From positions 1-64,000 of the forward strand of contig JAEWLW010000085.1 in assembly GCA_023457355.1 (NCBI GenBank): a stretch of 64,000 nucleotides of DNA, given 5' to 3'. Origin of the DNA: Bacillota bacterium. Lineage in GTDB: Bacteria > Bacillota > Clostridia > Oscillospirales > Ruminococcaceae. The notes below the pieces were generated by a model. The model searched no databases, had not been told where the DNA came from, and was given only the letters and a program-made list of their open reading frames with translations. Positions within the stretch are counted from its first letter, which is position 1; each line of letters begins with the position of its first letter. A program made the translations under genes and the position numbers. Positions 24,816 through 33,465 of this stretch are shown here, in pieces.

Positions 24816-26093
24816 TTATTTTAAGCTTAAGATTCCAATTGATAGCACAGGGATAAATGTAACCACCAGTAAGATTACCAGCATGACAAGAAGCAAGGGT
24901 ATCGAAGATTTTGCAACCCTTTCAATCTTTAATTGCGACACGGCAGACGCGACAAATAAATTCCCACCAAAGGGGGGCGTAACAAAACCGATGGCCAGCG
25001 CAATTGTCATGATAATGCCAAAGTGTATTTCGTTATAGCCTATGGCTTTGACAAGTGGCAGGAATACAGGCGTCAAGATTAAGCAACTGGAGATATTGTC
25101 TACAAAACAGCCGACAACCAGAAAAACGGCAATAATCATTAATATCATCAGCACATCACTTTTAATTGTCGCGGTTAAAAAGGCAGCCAATTTTGCCGGG
25201 ACCTGAAGCATCGCAAGAAACGATCCAAAGGATAGCGACAGCCCCATTGCCAAACCAATCATTCCCGTCATATCGGCGGTATCCCTGAGGGCTTTGATTG
25301 CCTTCTTTAAATCCAGTTCACGATAAATGAATTTGCCAACTAAAAAGGAGTAGACCACTGCCACAACAGCTGCTTCTGTTGGTGTAAAAATACCGCCATA
25401 AATTCCGCCGAGAATAATGACGGGGGCAAGCAACGCCGGTAAGCCATCAACAAATGCCTTCAGCGGATTTATCTGATCTTCTTTTGCAGTTCCTTTCCAG
25501 CCGTGCTTTTTTGCTGTTATATAGCAGACCACCATCAGTCCCAAGCCGATCAAAATACCCGGCACAATTCCGGCGAGAAAGAGATCTCCCACCGAGGCGG
25601 ATGCCACAACCGCGTATACAACAAACGGTATGCTCGGTGGAATGATTACGCCAATTGTTCCTGCGGTTGCGCTTAATGCAGCGGCAAAAGGCTTATCATA
25701 ACCTCTTTTTTCCATCTCAGGTATCATCAGACCCCCAATGGCAGAAACCGTAGCGGGCCCGGAGCCCGAAATGGCCGCAAACAACATGCATGCAGCTGTT
25801 GTCACAATACCAAGGCCACCTGTCATCCAGCCCAACAGGCTGTCACAGAATACAATTAAGCGTTTAGAAATACCGCCAAATCCCATGAGGTTCCCAGCCA
25901 GGATAAAGAACGGAATTGCAAGCAGGGTAAAAGAGTTTAAACCGGTAAAGCTGTTCTGAATGATAGTCACAACATTGATGTTGGTGGTCGACACCATTAC
26001 AACCGCCGTACTGATTCCTAATGCTACGCCGATCGGCACACTTAGCAATATGAGCAGGAACATCAGTATAAAGAGAAGCGCAATATTAGACAT
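24816..26093 (-). CDS. dctM: TRAP transporter large permease (DctM family)
   Basis: The 425-residue transport subunit of TRAP system 3. Landmarks include VPIGVALGISTAVVM, AISGSGPATVSAIGGLMIPE, IIPPSIPFVVYAVVASAS, YGGIFTPTEAAVVAVVYSF and the C-terminal IGFVTPPFGGNLFVASAV. The length is standard. It is the last gene of the TPP/SDR/ADH/TRAP operon; its first codons overlap the dctQ end by 8 bases, as in TRAP 1. Confidence 0.95.
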   Translation of the reverse strand: MSNIALLFILMFLLILLSVPIGVALGISTAVVMVSTTNINVVTIIQNSFTGLNSFTLLAIPFFILAGNLMGFGGISKRLIVFCDSLLGWMTGGLGIVTTAACMLFAAISGSGPATVSAIGGLMIPEMEKRGYDKPFAAALSATAGTIGVIIPPSIPFVVYAVVASASVGDLFLAGIVPGILIGLGLMVVCYITAKKHGWKGTAKEDQINPLKAFVDGLPALLAPVIILGGIYGGIFTPTEAAVVAVVYSFLVGKFIYRELDLKKAIKALRDTADMTGMIGLAMGLSLSFGSFLAMLQVPAKLAAFLTATIKSDVLMILMIIAVFLVVGCFVDNISSCLILTPVFLPLVKAIGYNEIHFGIIMTIALAIGFVTPPFGGNLFVASAVSQLKIERVAKSSIPLLLVMLVILLVVTFIPVLSIGILSLK

Positions 26094-26571
26094 CCCTCAA
26101 CGCTCCTTTCCTTTTGCGAAACATCTGGACGGTGTCTTCAATTAAATGAATATCCATCAGAAACGAGCCCGTTGGAATTGCCAGATAGACAAGCCACATT
26201 GGAATCTGCATGGCGCTGGAACGCTGTGCATGATTCATAATCTGCAGCATAGTGTTTGCACCATTCCTAATCATAAATATGCCGAACCCAAACCACAACA
26301 CATTTACAAGCAGCTGGATGTAAAACTGAATATTTTCTTTGACTAAATTAAATACCAGCGTAATTCTTAAATGGCTTTTCTTCTTTGTACAGTAAGCGAT
26401 TCCAAGCCAGACCTCCCAAATATACAGGAAACGTGCCAACTCTTCCGACCATGACAGCGAGTTTGAAAAGATATATCTCATGATAACCTGAAAGAAAAGT
26501 AGTATGGCAGAAAATGCAAGCATAGGAACAAGGATGTACTCTTCTAAGTTATCCCAAACCTTTTTTATCAT
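26086..26571 (-). CDS. dctQ: TRAP transporter small permease (DctQ family)
   Basis: The 161-residue membrane protein has four hydrophobic segments and the DctQ-typical SLSWSEELARFLYIWEVWLG region near residues 40-58. GGGAGAT precedes the ATG at 26571. It overlaps dctM by 8 bases. Its 95-base gap from dctP holds a two-part stem (26605-26655). Confidence 0.9.
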   Translation of the reverse strand: MIKKVWDNLEEYILVPMLAFSAILLFFQVIMRYIFSNSLSWSEELARFLYIWEVWLGIAYCTKKKSHLRITLVFNLVKENIQFYIQLLVNVLWFGFGIFMIRNGANTMLQIMNHAQRSSAMQIPMWLVYLAIPTGSFLMDIHLIEDTVQMFRKRKGALRDV

Positions 26572-26604
26572 AATTATCTCCCGATTCTGAAATCAATCAG
26601 ATTT

Positions 26605-26655
26605 CTTGCATATTGCTCTTGCGTAACTCTTTTCAGCGAGCAAGGATTATGCAAG
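26605..26655 (-). promoter_or_regulatory. Intercistronic stem-loop between dctP 3 and dctQ 3
   Basis: Outer arms CTTGCAT (26605-26611) and ATGCAAG (26649-26655) and inner arms TTGCTC (26613-26618) and GAGCAA (26638-26643) can form one interrupted stem just after the dctP stop. It is weaker than the hairpins in the other transporter operons. Confidence 0.45.
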
Positions 26656-26666
26656 GTCTCACCCCC

Positions 26667-27725
26667 CTATTTTTTCCCTGCAAGCTCAAGGCAAAGATCA
26701 TAGATTTCAGGATCAAGATCACCTTGAACCACGTCCCAGGCAGTAACAGCAATTTCCTGGAAGGCCTGCTTCTGTTCTGTGGTCAGGTACGTGACTTCAA
26801 CCCCCTCAGCCTTCATTTTTTCCAGGGCCTCTGTGGCCTGGGCCTGTTGCAACTGACGCTCCAGCTCGCGGCACTCACGCTCTGTCTGGATAATAATTTC
26901 TTGCAGGTCAGGAGCCAAGGCATCAAACCAGGAAATGTCCACCATAAAGGGAGAGGTTGTGACACTGTATTCCATTACTGTATAATGCTTTACGACTTCA
27001 AAGAACTTATTGTTATAGGTAAGTACGGGGCCGTTGTCCTGTCCGTCCACAGTCCCCTGTTGCAGGGCGGTATATACTTCAGAAAATGCCATCGGGGTCG
27101 GGTTGGCCCCCCAGGCCTTCCACACGGAGAGATAGAGCGGCGCTTCCATAACACGAACCTTCAGTCCGACCAGATCCTCCGGTTTGGTAACCGTTTTAAT
27201 GCTGTTGGAGACATCGCGGAATCCTCCGTCCCAGAACCCTAAAATGCGCATACCGTTTTTTTCCGCGGATGCCCGGAGTGCATCTCCCAGCGCGCCGTCC
27301 AATGCATCGTAAGAGGCCTCGCTTGACAGAAACAGAAACGGAAGATCTGTTGCATAAAAGTTCTTATCAAAGTTTGACGTGCTTGCCCCATCGTTGATAC
27401 AGCCCTGAAGCGAATGTAGCTGAATGGACTCGGCCAGCTGGCGAGCGTCTCCCATGGTGGAATTCAGATACGGTTGTACGTCAATCCGCCCATTTGACCG
27501 CTCCTCCACCAATTTTTCGAACTCGAGCAAAGCGATTCCGTGCGGGGTAGTATCCGATATGGTTGTGCCAATCATCATGACTTCCTGTTTTCCGGCATTT
27601 GCTGAGGGCGCTGCTGGCGCATTCTGGCTACCGGCTGAAGCTGAATTTTCCGTGCTTGAGGCCCCGCAGGCCGTCAGTCCAAGAATAAACGTAGCCACCA
27701 GAACAAACGATATTAACCTTTTCAT
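26667..27725 (-). CDS. dctP: TRAP transporter solute-binding lipoprotein (DctP family)
   Basis: The 352-residue receptor has a lipoprotein signal (residues 1-20, LTAC with Cys20), a Ser/Ala-rich linker and the DctP fold. GLKVRVMEAPLYLSVWKAWG carries the conserved arginine, and MAFSEVYTALQQGTVDGQDN is the family signature. The operon supplies three oxidoreductase or lyase genes upstream, so the ligand is probably a sugar acid or a hydroxy/oxo acid. That inference rests on context only. Confidence 0.95.
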   Translation of the reverse strand: MKRLISFVLVATFILGLTACGASSTENSASAGSQNAPAAPSANAGKQEVMMIGTTISDTTPHGIALLEFEKLVEERSNGRIDVQPYLNSTMGDARQLAESIQLHSLQGCINDGASTSNFDKNFYATDLPFLFLSSEASYDALDGALGDALRASAEKNGMRILGFWDGGFRDVSNSIKTVTKPEDLVGLKVRVMEAPLYLSVWKAWGANPTPMAFSEVYTALQQGTVDGQDNGPVLTYNNKFFEVVKHYTVMEYSVTTSPFMVDISWFDALAPDLQEIIIQTERECRELERQLQQAQATEALEKMKAEGVEVTYLTTEQKQAFQEIAVTAWDVVQGDLDPEIYDLCLELAGKK

Positions 27726-27775
27726 TTAATGTCCTCCTCAATTCAAATTATTTGGTAAACCGTACCGCATTGGAA

Positions 27776-28798
27776 TCAAATCTGACAATCAATTAAGACT
27801 TTCATTGTCGCATTGTCCCGATTTGCAATAAACTCAAATACCCCGCCAGCCTCCATCAGCGGTATCACATGGGTGACCACGGCCTCCAACTGCTCACCCA
27901 TTTGTGCCGCTGCATGCACCGTGCTTAAAAACTCATCGTAAGCGTATCCGCGGGCACCTAAAATATGTTGCTCCCGAAACATGATGCCCTGAAACGATAT
28001 GCGGCAGGGGGCTTTATGGGTTGCAACAACACACATTGTCCCGCCAATACGGCATACCTTTGTCATTGATTCCGTCACGATGCCGGCACCGCTGCATTCA
28101 AATACCACATCCACGCCAATTCCATCTGTGAGATTCATTATTTGCGGGATAAGCTCTTCTTTGGCCGTATCAATCGCTGAGAATCCCATTTTTTTACACA
28201 TCTCAATGTTCCATTCACTGATCTCAGATAACCATATCTCCGCAACCCCTTGCTGGCGCAACGTCAGGGCTAATAACAGGCCAATTGGTCCCGCTCCCAT
28301 GATCAAAACCCTAGCTGCGCAGGCCACCTGCGCTTTTTTTGCCGCGTGAAACGCGACAGCCAGTGGTTCAACGACACTGGCGGCAATATTGGACAGCCGG
28401 TCAGGCACGGGAATCAAAAATTCTTCGGGAACGTCTATATATTCTCCAATACCCCCCGCGCGGTCGATTCCGAAATAATTCACATGCTCGCACGCCGACA
28501 TAAGGCCGTGGGTACACGCATAGCATGTACCACAGGTTATTTGAGGGTAAAGAAGTGCCCTTTGCCCAACTTGAAACCTGCTCCCGTCGTTATTAATTTC
28601 AGAAACGGTCCCAACCAGTTCATGGCCTAAAATCAGGGGGGCTTTCGCCCGCGGGTGCGTTCCGCGATAGATCCCCATATCCGATCCGCATATCCCGCAA
28701 TACATCACCTTTACTCGAATTGTGCCTTCAGCAAGCTCAGGCAATAAATGTTCCTCTATCGCCACCTTTTTTGCAGCCAGATATGTCAGCGCCTTCAC
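27776..28798 (-). CDS. Zinc-dependent alcohol dehydrogenase (MDR family)
   Basis: The 340-residue medium-chain dehydrogenase oxidises a polyol or hydroxy acid. It has catalytic-zinc motifs CGICGSDMGIYRG and LGHELVGTV, structural-zinc cysteines in CGTCYACTHGLMSACEH, and the Rossmann loop MGAGPIGLLLAL (about 172). It resembles the sorbitol/threonine/galactitol-phosphate dehydrogenase group. It sits between the SDR gene (9 bases away) and dctP. Confidence 0.92.
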   Translation of the reverse strand: MKALTYLAAKKVAIEEHLLPELAEGTIRVKVMYCGICGSDMGIYRGTHPRAKAPLILGHELVGTVSEINNDGSRFQVGQRALLYPQITCGTCYACTHGLMSACEHVNYFGIDRAGGIGEYIDVPEEFLIPVPDRLSNIAASVVEPLAVAFHAAKKAQVACAARVLIMGAGPIGLLLALTLRQQGVAEIWLSEISEWNIEMCKKMGFSAIDTAKEELIPQIMNLTDGIGVDVVFECSGAGIVTESMTKVCRIGGTMCVVATHKAPCRISFQGIMFREQHILGARGYAYDEFLSTVHAAAQMGEQLEAVVTHVIPLMEAGGVFEFIANRDNATMKVLIDCQI

Positions 28799-28807
28799 TT
28801 TAACACC

Positions 28808-29635
28808 TCATTCTTCCTCTTCGTAGGCAACGGGACGGCTGTAAGTGCCCATCACCATCTTAAACGCCTCGGAGTATCCTTCCGGCGCCGCACCGCCATC
28901 AACATAATGGGAGGAAGCCGTAATATAAGACGCCTCGTCAGAGGCCAGGAAAACAGCCAAGTTGGCCACATCTTTCACCTGCCCGACCCGTCGGAGCGGA
29001 ACATGGGACATATACTCTTCCAATATTTCAGGTGACTTTCTGAATTTCTCCGTCAAGGGTGTTGCAATAATTCCCGGGTTAATAGTACAGACGCGAATAT
29101 GCTCCGGCCCCATCTCCAAAGCGGCTACTTTTGACAACATATCCACACCGGCTTTCGCTGTACAGTAGGCCCCCTGATAGTCATTTGCAACAGTAGAATT
29201 CATGGAAGAAATATTGATGATCACCCCTCCGTTCTTACCCCTCATTTTTTCAGAAGCATATTGGATATTCAAAAATGCAGAAAATAGATTTAAAGCGATT
29301 AATGATTTAAATTTTTCAAAGGGCAGGTTTTTTAGCAGGTAGCCGCTGTTTCCCCCAACAGTGCTGATTGAAACATCAATTTTTCCATATCGCTTGATTG
29401 CGCGGTCCATGAGCCTGCTCATATCTTCCTCACTTGTCGCATCCGCATGGATATACTCAATCTCATATCCTTTTTCGCACATTTCTTTTGAAATTTTATT
29501 CCCATCGCAGTCGACAATTCCGGCCATCATCACTTTAGCGCCCTCTTCGCTAAAGCGGCTTACAATTTCTTTTCCAATGCCAGACGTAGCACCAATAACC
29601 ACGGCGACCTTATTCTGCAATCGGTTTAACGACAT
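28808..29635 (-). CDS. Short-chain dehydrogenase/reductase
   Basis: The 275-residue classical SDR uses NAD(P) on a hydroxyl or ketone. GATSGIGKEIV (about residue 15) binds the cofactor; catalytic residues are the Ser of NISSMNS, and Tyr and Lys in YCTAKAGVD. RVCTINPGIIATPLT follows the active site as usual. The acidic residue GIVDCDG after beta-2 suggests NAD preference. It is packed 14 bases from the TPP enzyme and 9 from the zinc dehydrogenase. The two reductases may act on successive alcohol groups. Confidence 0.92.
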   Translation of the reverse strand: MSLNRLQNKVAVVIGATSGIGKEIVSRFSEEGAKVMMAGIVDCDGNKISKEMCEKGYEIEYIHADATSEEDMSRLMDRAIKRYGKIDVSISTVGGNSGYLLKNLPFEKFKSLIALNLFSAFLNIQYASEKMRGKNGGVIINISSMNSTVANDYQGAYCTAKAGVDMLSKVAALEMGPEHIRVCTINPGIIATPLTEKFRKSPEILEEYMSHVPLRRVGQVKDVANLAVFLASDEASYITASSHYVDGGAAPEGYSEAFKMVMGTYSRPVAYEEEE

Positions 29636-29649
29636 GTAATTGGCCTCCT

Positions 29650-31383
29650 CTATTTATAATCTTTGCAGAAAGGAACAAATGCGTCTGCCATTCCTTTGGT
29701 GCGTCTGCTATATCCGTCCTTTGTTATATCTTCAACTCGGACGTTAATAATGCTTGGCTTTCCCGAGGAAATGCCTCTTTGGATTGCCGGTACAATCTGA
29801 TCGGGATCATCCACCAGTTCCCCATAGCCCCCAAACATTTCTGCCAGCTTTTCATAATGTACAAACGCCAGATTAAGCGCAAGCTTATCCGGATATTTTT
29901 CTTCAAAAGCGTTAAACACATTCGGGCGTACGATATATTCAAACCCTTTGACCATTCCCCATGCCGAGTCATTTGAAATCACCACAACCACCGGCATATT
30001 GTACTTGATGAAATTATGGAATTCCATGCACAGGAACCCGAATGACCCATCCCCGGAATAAAGCAGCATTTTCCTTTTACTTCCAAACCAGGCCCCAACT
30101 GCAATACCGGGCGCCAGCCCGATGGTGCCATTTCCGACAATGCCCAGAATCTGGCGATTATGATGCGCTTTAGCCAATGTATTAATCCAAGCGCCACCGT
30201 CGCCGCCATCTGCAACGACTGTATATTCCTTGCCGATATGCGTTTCCAGAAAATTTGCGACCTCCCAGGCACAACGTCCCGGACGAACTTTGTTCGCTTC
30301 GCCACAGGGCTCGAAAGCTACCCGTTCGTCATGCGCTTCGTTCTTGCGTGCGAGCGATTCCAGGCGCTCAAATCGGGTAATATCACTTTTGGGTGTTCCC
30401 AAATCTTTAACCGCTTCGAAAAGCTGCCTTGACACAACCCCGCAGTCGCCAACAATTCCGACATGCGCATTCTGGTTAAAGCCAATCAAACTGGAATCTG
30501 TATGAACCTGGATAAACTTTGCGGCATCCGAGTATGCGGGCGGCAAAAGCTTGTCAAATGCACAGTCATTATAGACGCCTAAGGTCAGCACCACATCCGC
30601 CTCAGGCGCCGCGACCCTTCCCAGTCTTGCCAGCGGATGATCTTCATCAACGAAGATCCCCCGCGCAATATTCCCTGCCAGTACCGGCATGGAAAGGTAT
30701 TGGGCCAGCTGCGCTATGTATGCTCTATCTTTTTTACAATAGACAGCAAAATTACCGATTACCAGCATCGGCGCTTGTGCGTTTACCAACAGCCGCGCCG
30801 CTTGCATAATTTCTTCCGGGTTTCCGTTGGGAATGGCGTTCACGCCGGGGAGCGCGTATTTAACATCACGCGTCTGCGCAACCCCTAAAAGAATGTCCAC
30901 GGGGATTTCTAAATAAACAGGTCCCGGCATTCCGGATTTCGCATATCGAAATGCCGTATCCAGCCGGTCCGCAATCCGGTGCGTGTGGCTCACCTTACCA
31001 ACCCATTTTGAGCAGCTTCTCATAACATTGAGGGTGTCAACATCCTGTAACGCGCCGGAACCCTCTTCACACAGCTGCGCAGCCCCCCCAATGTGGATAA
31101 TAGGGGTACAGCTCGTCAGCGCTTCAAGCATTCCCGTGACTGTATTGGTTACGCCAGGGCCAGCGGTCGTCACCAACACACCGGGCTTTCCTGTAGTACG
31201 TGCGTATCCGATCGCAGCCGCCACAACCGCAGCCTCGCTGCGGCAGTCCACCACCTCAATCCCAAGCTCATTGCATGCGTAATAGAGGCCGATGGTATGC
31301 CCGCCTGGAAGGGTAAAGATCGTATCCACCCCCTCTTTATGCAAGCATTTGGCGGCAATTTGCGTTCCGCCCACAGTTTCCAT
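29650..31383 (-). CDS. Thiamine diphosphate-dependent enzyme (acetolactate synthase-like)
   Basis: The 577-residue protein has the three domains of the acetohydroxyacid synthase / benzoylformate decarboxylase superfamily. The catalytic glutamate is in DCRSEAAVVAAAIGYAR (about residue 50), the middle FAD-like domain spans about 190-340, and the ThDP site is GDGSFGFLCMEFHN with VVISNDSAWG (about 440-475). No regulatory subunit gene is nearby, so it is more likely a catabolic C-C lyase or decarboxylase (2-hydroxyacyl-CoA lyase or sulfo-/keto-acid type) than a biosynthetic AHAS. It heads the operon and diverges from the LuxR-type gene. Confidence 0.88.
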   Translation of the reverse strand: METVGGTQIAAKCLHKEGVDTIFTLPGGHTIGLYYACNELGIEVVDCRSEAAVVAAAIGYARTTGKPGVLVTTAGPGVTNTVTGMLEALTSCTPIIHIGGAAQLCEEGSGALQDVDTLNVMRSCSKWVGKVSHTHRIADRLDTAFRYAKSGMPGPVYLEIPVDILLGVAQTRDVKYALPGVNAIPNGNPEEIMQAARLLVNAQAPMLVIGNFAVYCKKDRAYIAQLAQYLSMPVLAGNIARGIFVDEDHPLARLGRVAAPEADVVLTLGVYNDCAFDKLLPPAYSDAAKFIQVHTDSSLIGFNQNAHVGIVGDCGVVSRQLFEAVKDLGTPKSDITRFERLESLARKNEAHDERVAFEPCGEANKVRPGRCAWEVANFLETHIGKEYTVVADGGDGGAWINTLAKAHHNRQILGIVGNGTIGLAPGIAVGAWFGSKRKMLLYSGDGSFGFLCMEFHNFIKYNMPVVVVISNDSAWGMVKGFEYIVRPNVFNAFEEKYPDKLALNLAFVHYEKLAEMFGGYGELVDDPDQIVPAIQRGISSGKPSIINVRVEDITKDGYSRRTKGMADAFVPFCKDYK

Positions 31384-31425
31384 AGTGTTTCACTCCTTCA
31401 GTATTTGATTACGCCCTATACCAAA

Positions 31426-31453
31426 ATTATAAGAGTCAGGTGTAAAAAGTCCA
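31426..31453 (-). promoter_or_regulatory. Promoter of the TPP/SDR/ADH/TRAP 3 operon
   Basis: On the minus strand TGGACT, a 16-base spacer and TATAAT lie about 43 bases upstream of the TPP enzyme ATG. The weak -35 suits activator control. Confidence 0.6.
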
Positions 31454-31474
31454 TCTCTCCTTTATTGTATTTTA

Positions 31475-31492
31475 CTACCCTAAAAGGGGTAG
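31475..31492. promoter_or_regulatory. Dyad upstream of the TRAP 3 operon promoter, candidate activator site
   Basis: CTACCC-TAAAAG-GGGTAG is an 18-base inverted repeat centred about 57 bases upstream of the expected transcription start of the minus-strand operon. It lies between the two divergent promoters, a good position for the LuxR-type protein encoded at 31609. Confidence 0.45.
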
Positions 31493-31519
31493 ACAATTCG
31501 AGTAAGACCTTATGGTTTG

Positions 31520-31548
31520 TTGACTGGGTCGATTTTTTCTGTTATGAT
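31520..31548 (+). promoter_or_regulatory. Promoter of the LuxR-type gene
   Basis: TTGACT (31520-31525), a 17-base spacer and TATGAT (31543-31548) precede the gene at 31609. Confidence 0.7.
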
Positions 31549-31608
31549 AATTTTATAAATCAATTGAACAAATTCTTTTATTTTTTGTAGAAAGGAGCTA
31601 ATTTTGGC

Positions 31609-32688
31609 ATGTCCGAATTATTAATGTTTTCTGAATTTGTAACGGTTTTAGACCAGCATGCACAGGAATCGCAAAATTTTTTTGACACACGGTTGCTTCA
31701 AAAAATTAGCTCAATTTTTCATTATGAAAATTGCCTCTATACCGTCTACGATCATTCATTATGCGTAAGTGCCGAGGGTATTAACTTATCAAAATATCTT
31801 GCGGAACCTTTTGTAACGGATTTTTCAAAAAAGGATATGCTTGCCCAATTTATTTCATCCAGTTTTGACTCGCATTCATATAAAGAGCCCTGTCAGGCAA
31901 TTCGCGGAAGCGATATTCTATCTTTAAATCCCATACGGGCAAATGACCACGTTAATTTTATTGGAAGAGTCGGCCTGTGCTACTCCGCCTCTCTGCCTAT
32001 TAATCATGCGTTTCGAATTGCAATCCATAAAAACATAGAGCAAGGAGATTTTACAGACCATGAAATGGAATTATTAAGTTCCATTTTATATGTGATCAGG
32101 GATAAATATCGCTGGTTTTCGAAAAACAGAGCGCTGCTTAATTCATCTAATATGCGTAACAATTTAATGAACCATTTATACATTGGTTTTTTGACGACGG
32201 ATTGCAATTATAATATTCTTGAATATAACGATTACATGAAAGAAGTCATCAGAGAGCTTTTTTGCGCTTTAAACTTATATACAGCCGTCACGCAATTAAG
32301 GAATTTGTTAAATGGGAATGAATCAATTGTTTTAGGCAGTTATACTTTATCCGTATCAAAGGATATTGAAATCGGTGGCGATGGATATTTAAAAGAGTAC
32401 TACTGTTTTATTGCCTATAAAAACCAAACGCGGGATGTTGAAAACTTTGATCATTGTTGCAAACTTGATTTGAGCTGCCTGACTGCAAAAGAACTGGAAA
32501 TACTGGGCCAATTTGCGCAAGGGCAAACAGTAAGTCAAATTAGCAGCATGCTCTTCATCAGTCCCGGCACTGTTAAAACGCATTTAAAAAACATCTACCG
32601 TAAACTTGGCATATCTAATCAACGCGAACTGCTGTATACATACAATCTTAACTGTAATCAAACGCGTCAATTGTACCCTCAAAAATAA
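31609..32688 (+). CDS. LuxR-type (HTH) transcriptional regulator
   Basis: The 359-residue protein ends in a LuxR/NarL helix-turn-helix (about residues 285-345): CLTAKELEILGQFAQGQTVS, then SPGTVKTHLKNIYRKLGI. The long N-terminal region (1-270) is not a REC domain and shows no motif I recognise; its length and an LYIGFLTTDCNYNILEYN stretch suggest GAF/PAS-like sensing. AAAGGAG (31591-31597) supports the ATG. It diverges from the TPP/SDR/ADH/TRAP operon and is its likely activator. The gene is distinctly AT-rich compared with the operon it faces. Confidence 0.85.
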   Translation: MSELLMFSEFVTVLDQHAQESQNFFDTRLLQKISSIFHYENCLYTVYDHSLCVSAEGINLSKYLAEPFVTDFSKKDMLAQFISSSFDSHSYKEPCQAIRGSDILSLNPIRANDHVNFIGRVGLCYSASLPINHAFRIAIHKNIEQGDFTDHEMELLSSILYVIRDKYRWFSKNRALLNSSNMRNNLMNHLYIGFLTTDCNYNILEYNDYMKEVIRELFCALNLYTAVTQLRNLLNGNESIVLGSYTLSVSKDIEIGGDGYLKEYYCFIAYKNQTRDVENFDHCCKLDLSCLTAKELEILGQFAQGQTVSQISSMLFISPGTVKTHLKNIYRKLGISNQRELLYTYNLNCNQTRQLYPQK

Positions 32689-32993
32689 ACGAACCGTATG
32701 CAGAAGCCATTAACAACTATACGTTTAAGGCAATAAAGATGGCGGAAGTTATACAATTTGCCTGTTGTAAAACACCTTAATCTATTCAAATATCGCGAAC
32801 TTTATTGGACGTTATCCAATCCATCTGCAATGAAGGCAAGCGCCAACTAATCTAAAAATTCCCTGGTCATAAAAATAAGCAAGACGTCGGCACCACCCTT
32901 GTGCGCCGACGTCTTGCTTATAAATTGTTGTTTTCCATTTCGTAGGAATACCTAATATTAAGCCTTTTCGGTAATGTCAACAGGTCCCTTATT
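32689..32993. other. Intergenic region between LuxR-type gene and TRAP relic
   Basis: About 305 bases without a gene. It contains a small dyad ATTGGA-N5-TCCAAT (near 32803-32819) and the 17-base-arm hairpin at 32875-32921. Confidence 0.5.
32875..32921. terminator. 17-base-arm hairpin, probable bidirectional terminator
   Basis: ATAAGCAAGACGTCGGC (32875-32891) pairs perfectly with 32905-32921 around a 13-base loop. It sits between the convergent LuxR-type gene and the TRAP relic, and flanking A- and T-rich tracts fit termination in either direction. Confidence 0.7.
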
Positions 32994-33287
32994 CTACCTT
33001 ATCCAGAATTTTGTCAGTCTGTCAGAGATGGCTCCATCGGTCATAATCTGAGCCATGATAATAAACGGTACGCACATAAAGGTAAAGCTCGTAATTCCGG
33101 TGGCCATTTTCTGAAATAGATTCAGAAAGGGTATTTCCAAGTACAGGACTGTAACAAGTGCAGCTATGCCAATTCCAAAGGAGATCGGCACACGCAGTAC
33201 CATCAAAAAGATCAGAACACCAAGCAGTTGGGTGGTTCCTAAATTCTTCATCAATACTTGGGCTTCAACCGATGCGGGGTGTTGCAT
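32994..33287 (-). pseudogene. Truncated TRAP large permease (DctM N-terminus)
   Basis: The 97-codon frame reads LLGVLIFLMVLRVPISFGIG, then FTFMCVPFIIMAQIMTDGAI and a few residues more, which is the first quarter of a DctM protein (first two membrane segments). It then stops. The remaining 330 residues and any dctP or dctQ partner are absent. It is the remnant of a fourth TRAP system, probably trimmed by deletion, and cannot transport on its own. Confidence 0.75.
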
Positions 33288-33348
33288 ACGTTTGAAGAAT
33301 AGAGTTGCTTTCCGCTTTGCGATGTTTTGAAGTTAACAAAAGCCGCTC

Positions 33349-33377
33349 TTGCTCAATGAAACATTTTGTCGTATACT
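33349..33377 (+). promoter_or_regulatory. Possible promoter of the PucR-type gene
   Basis: TTGCTC (33349-33354), a 17-base spacer and TATACT (33372-33377) lie about 90 bases before the PucR-type start. The -10 is good and the -35 weak. Confidence 0.4.
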
Positions 33378-33465
33378 CAGTAATTAATAAGCTTTCAGGC
33401 TATTCTTTCTACATTTTCATAGTCGCATCAATCTTTTTATAATAAGTCGAAAGGGCGGGATAAAA

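Noticed and set aside
29650..31383. Biosynthetic acetolactate synthase (ilvB)
   Set aside because: No ilvN/ilvH or other branched-chain genes nearby; the operon carries dehydrogenases and a TRAP transporter, so a catabolic ThDP enzyme is more likely.
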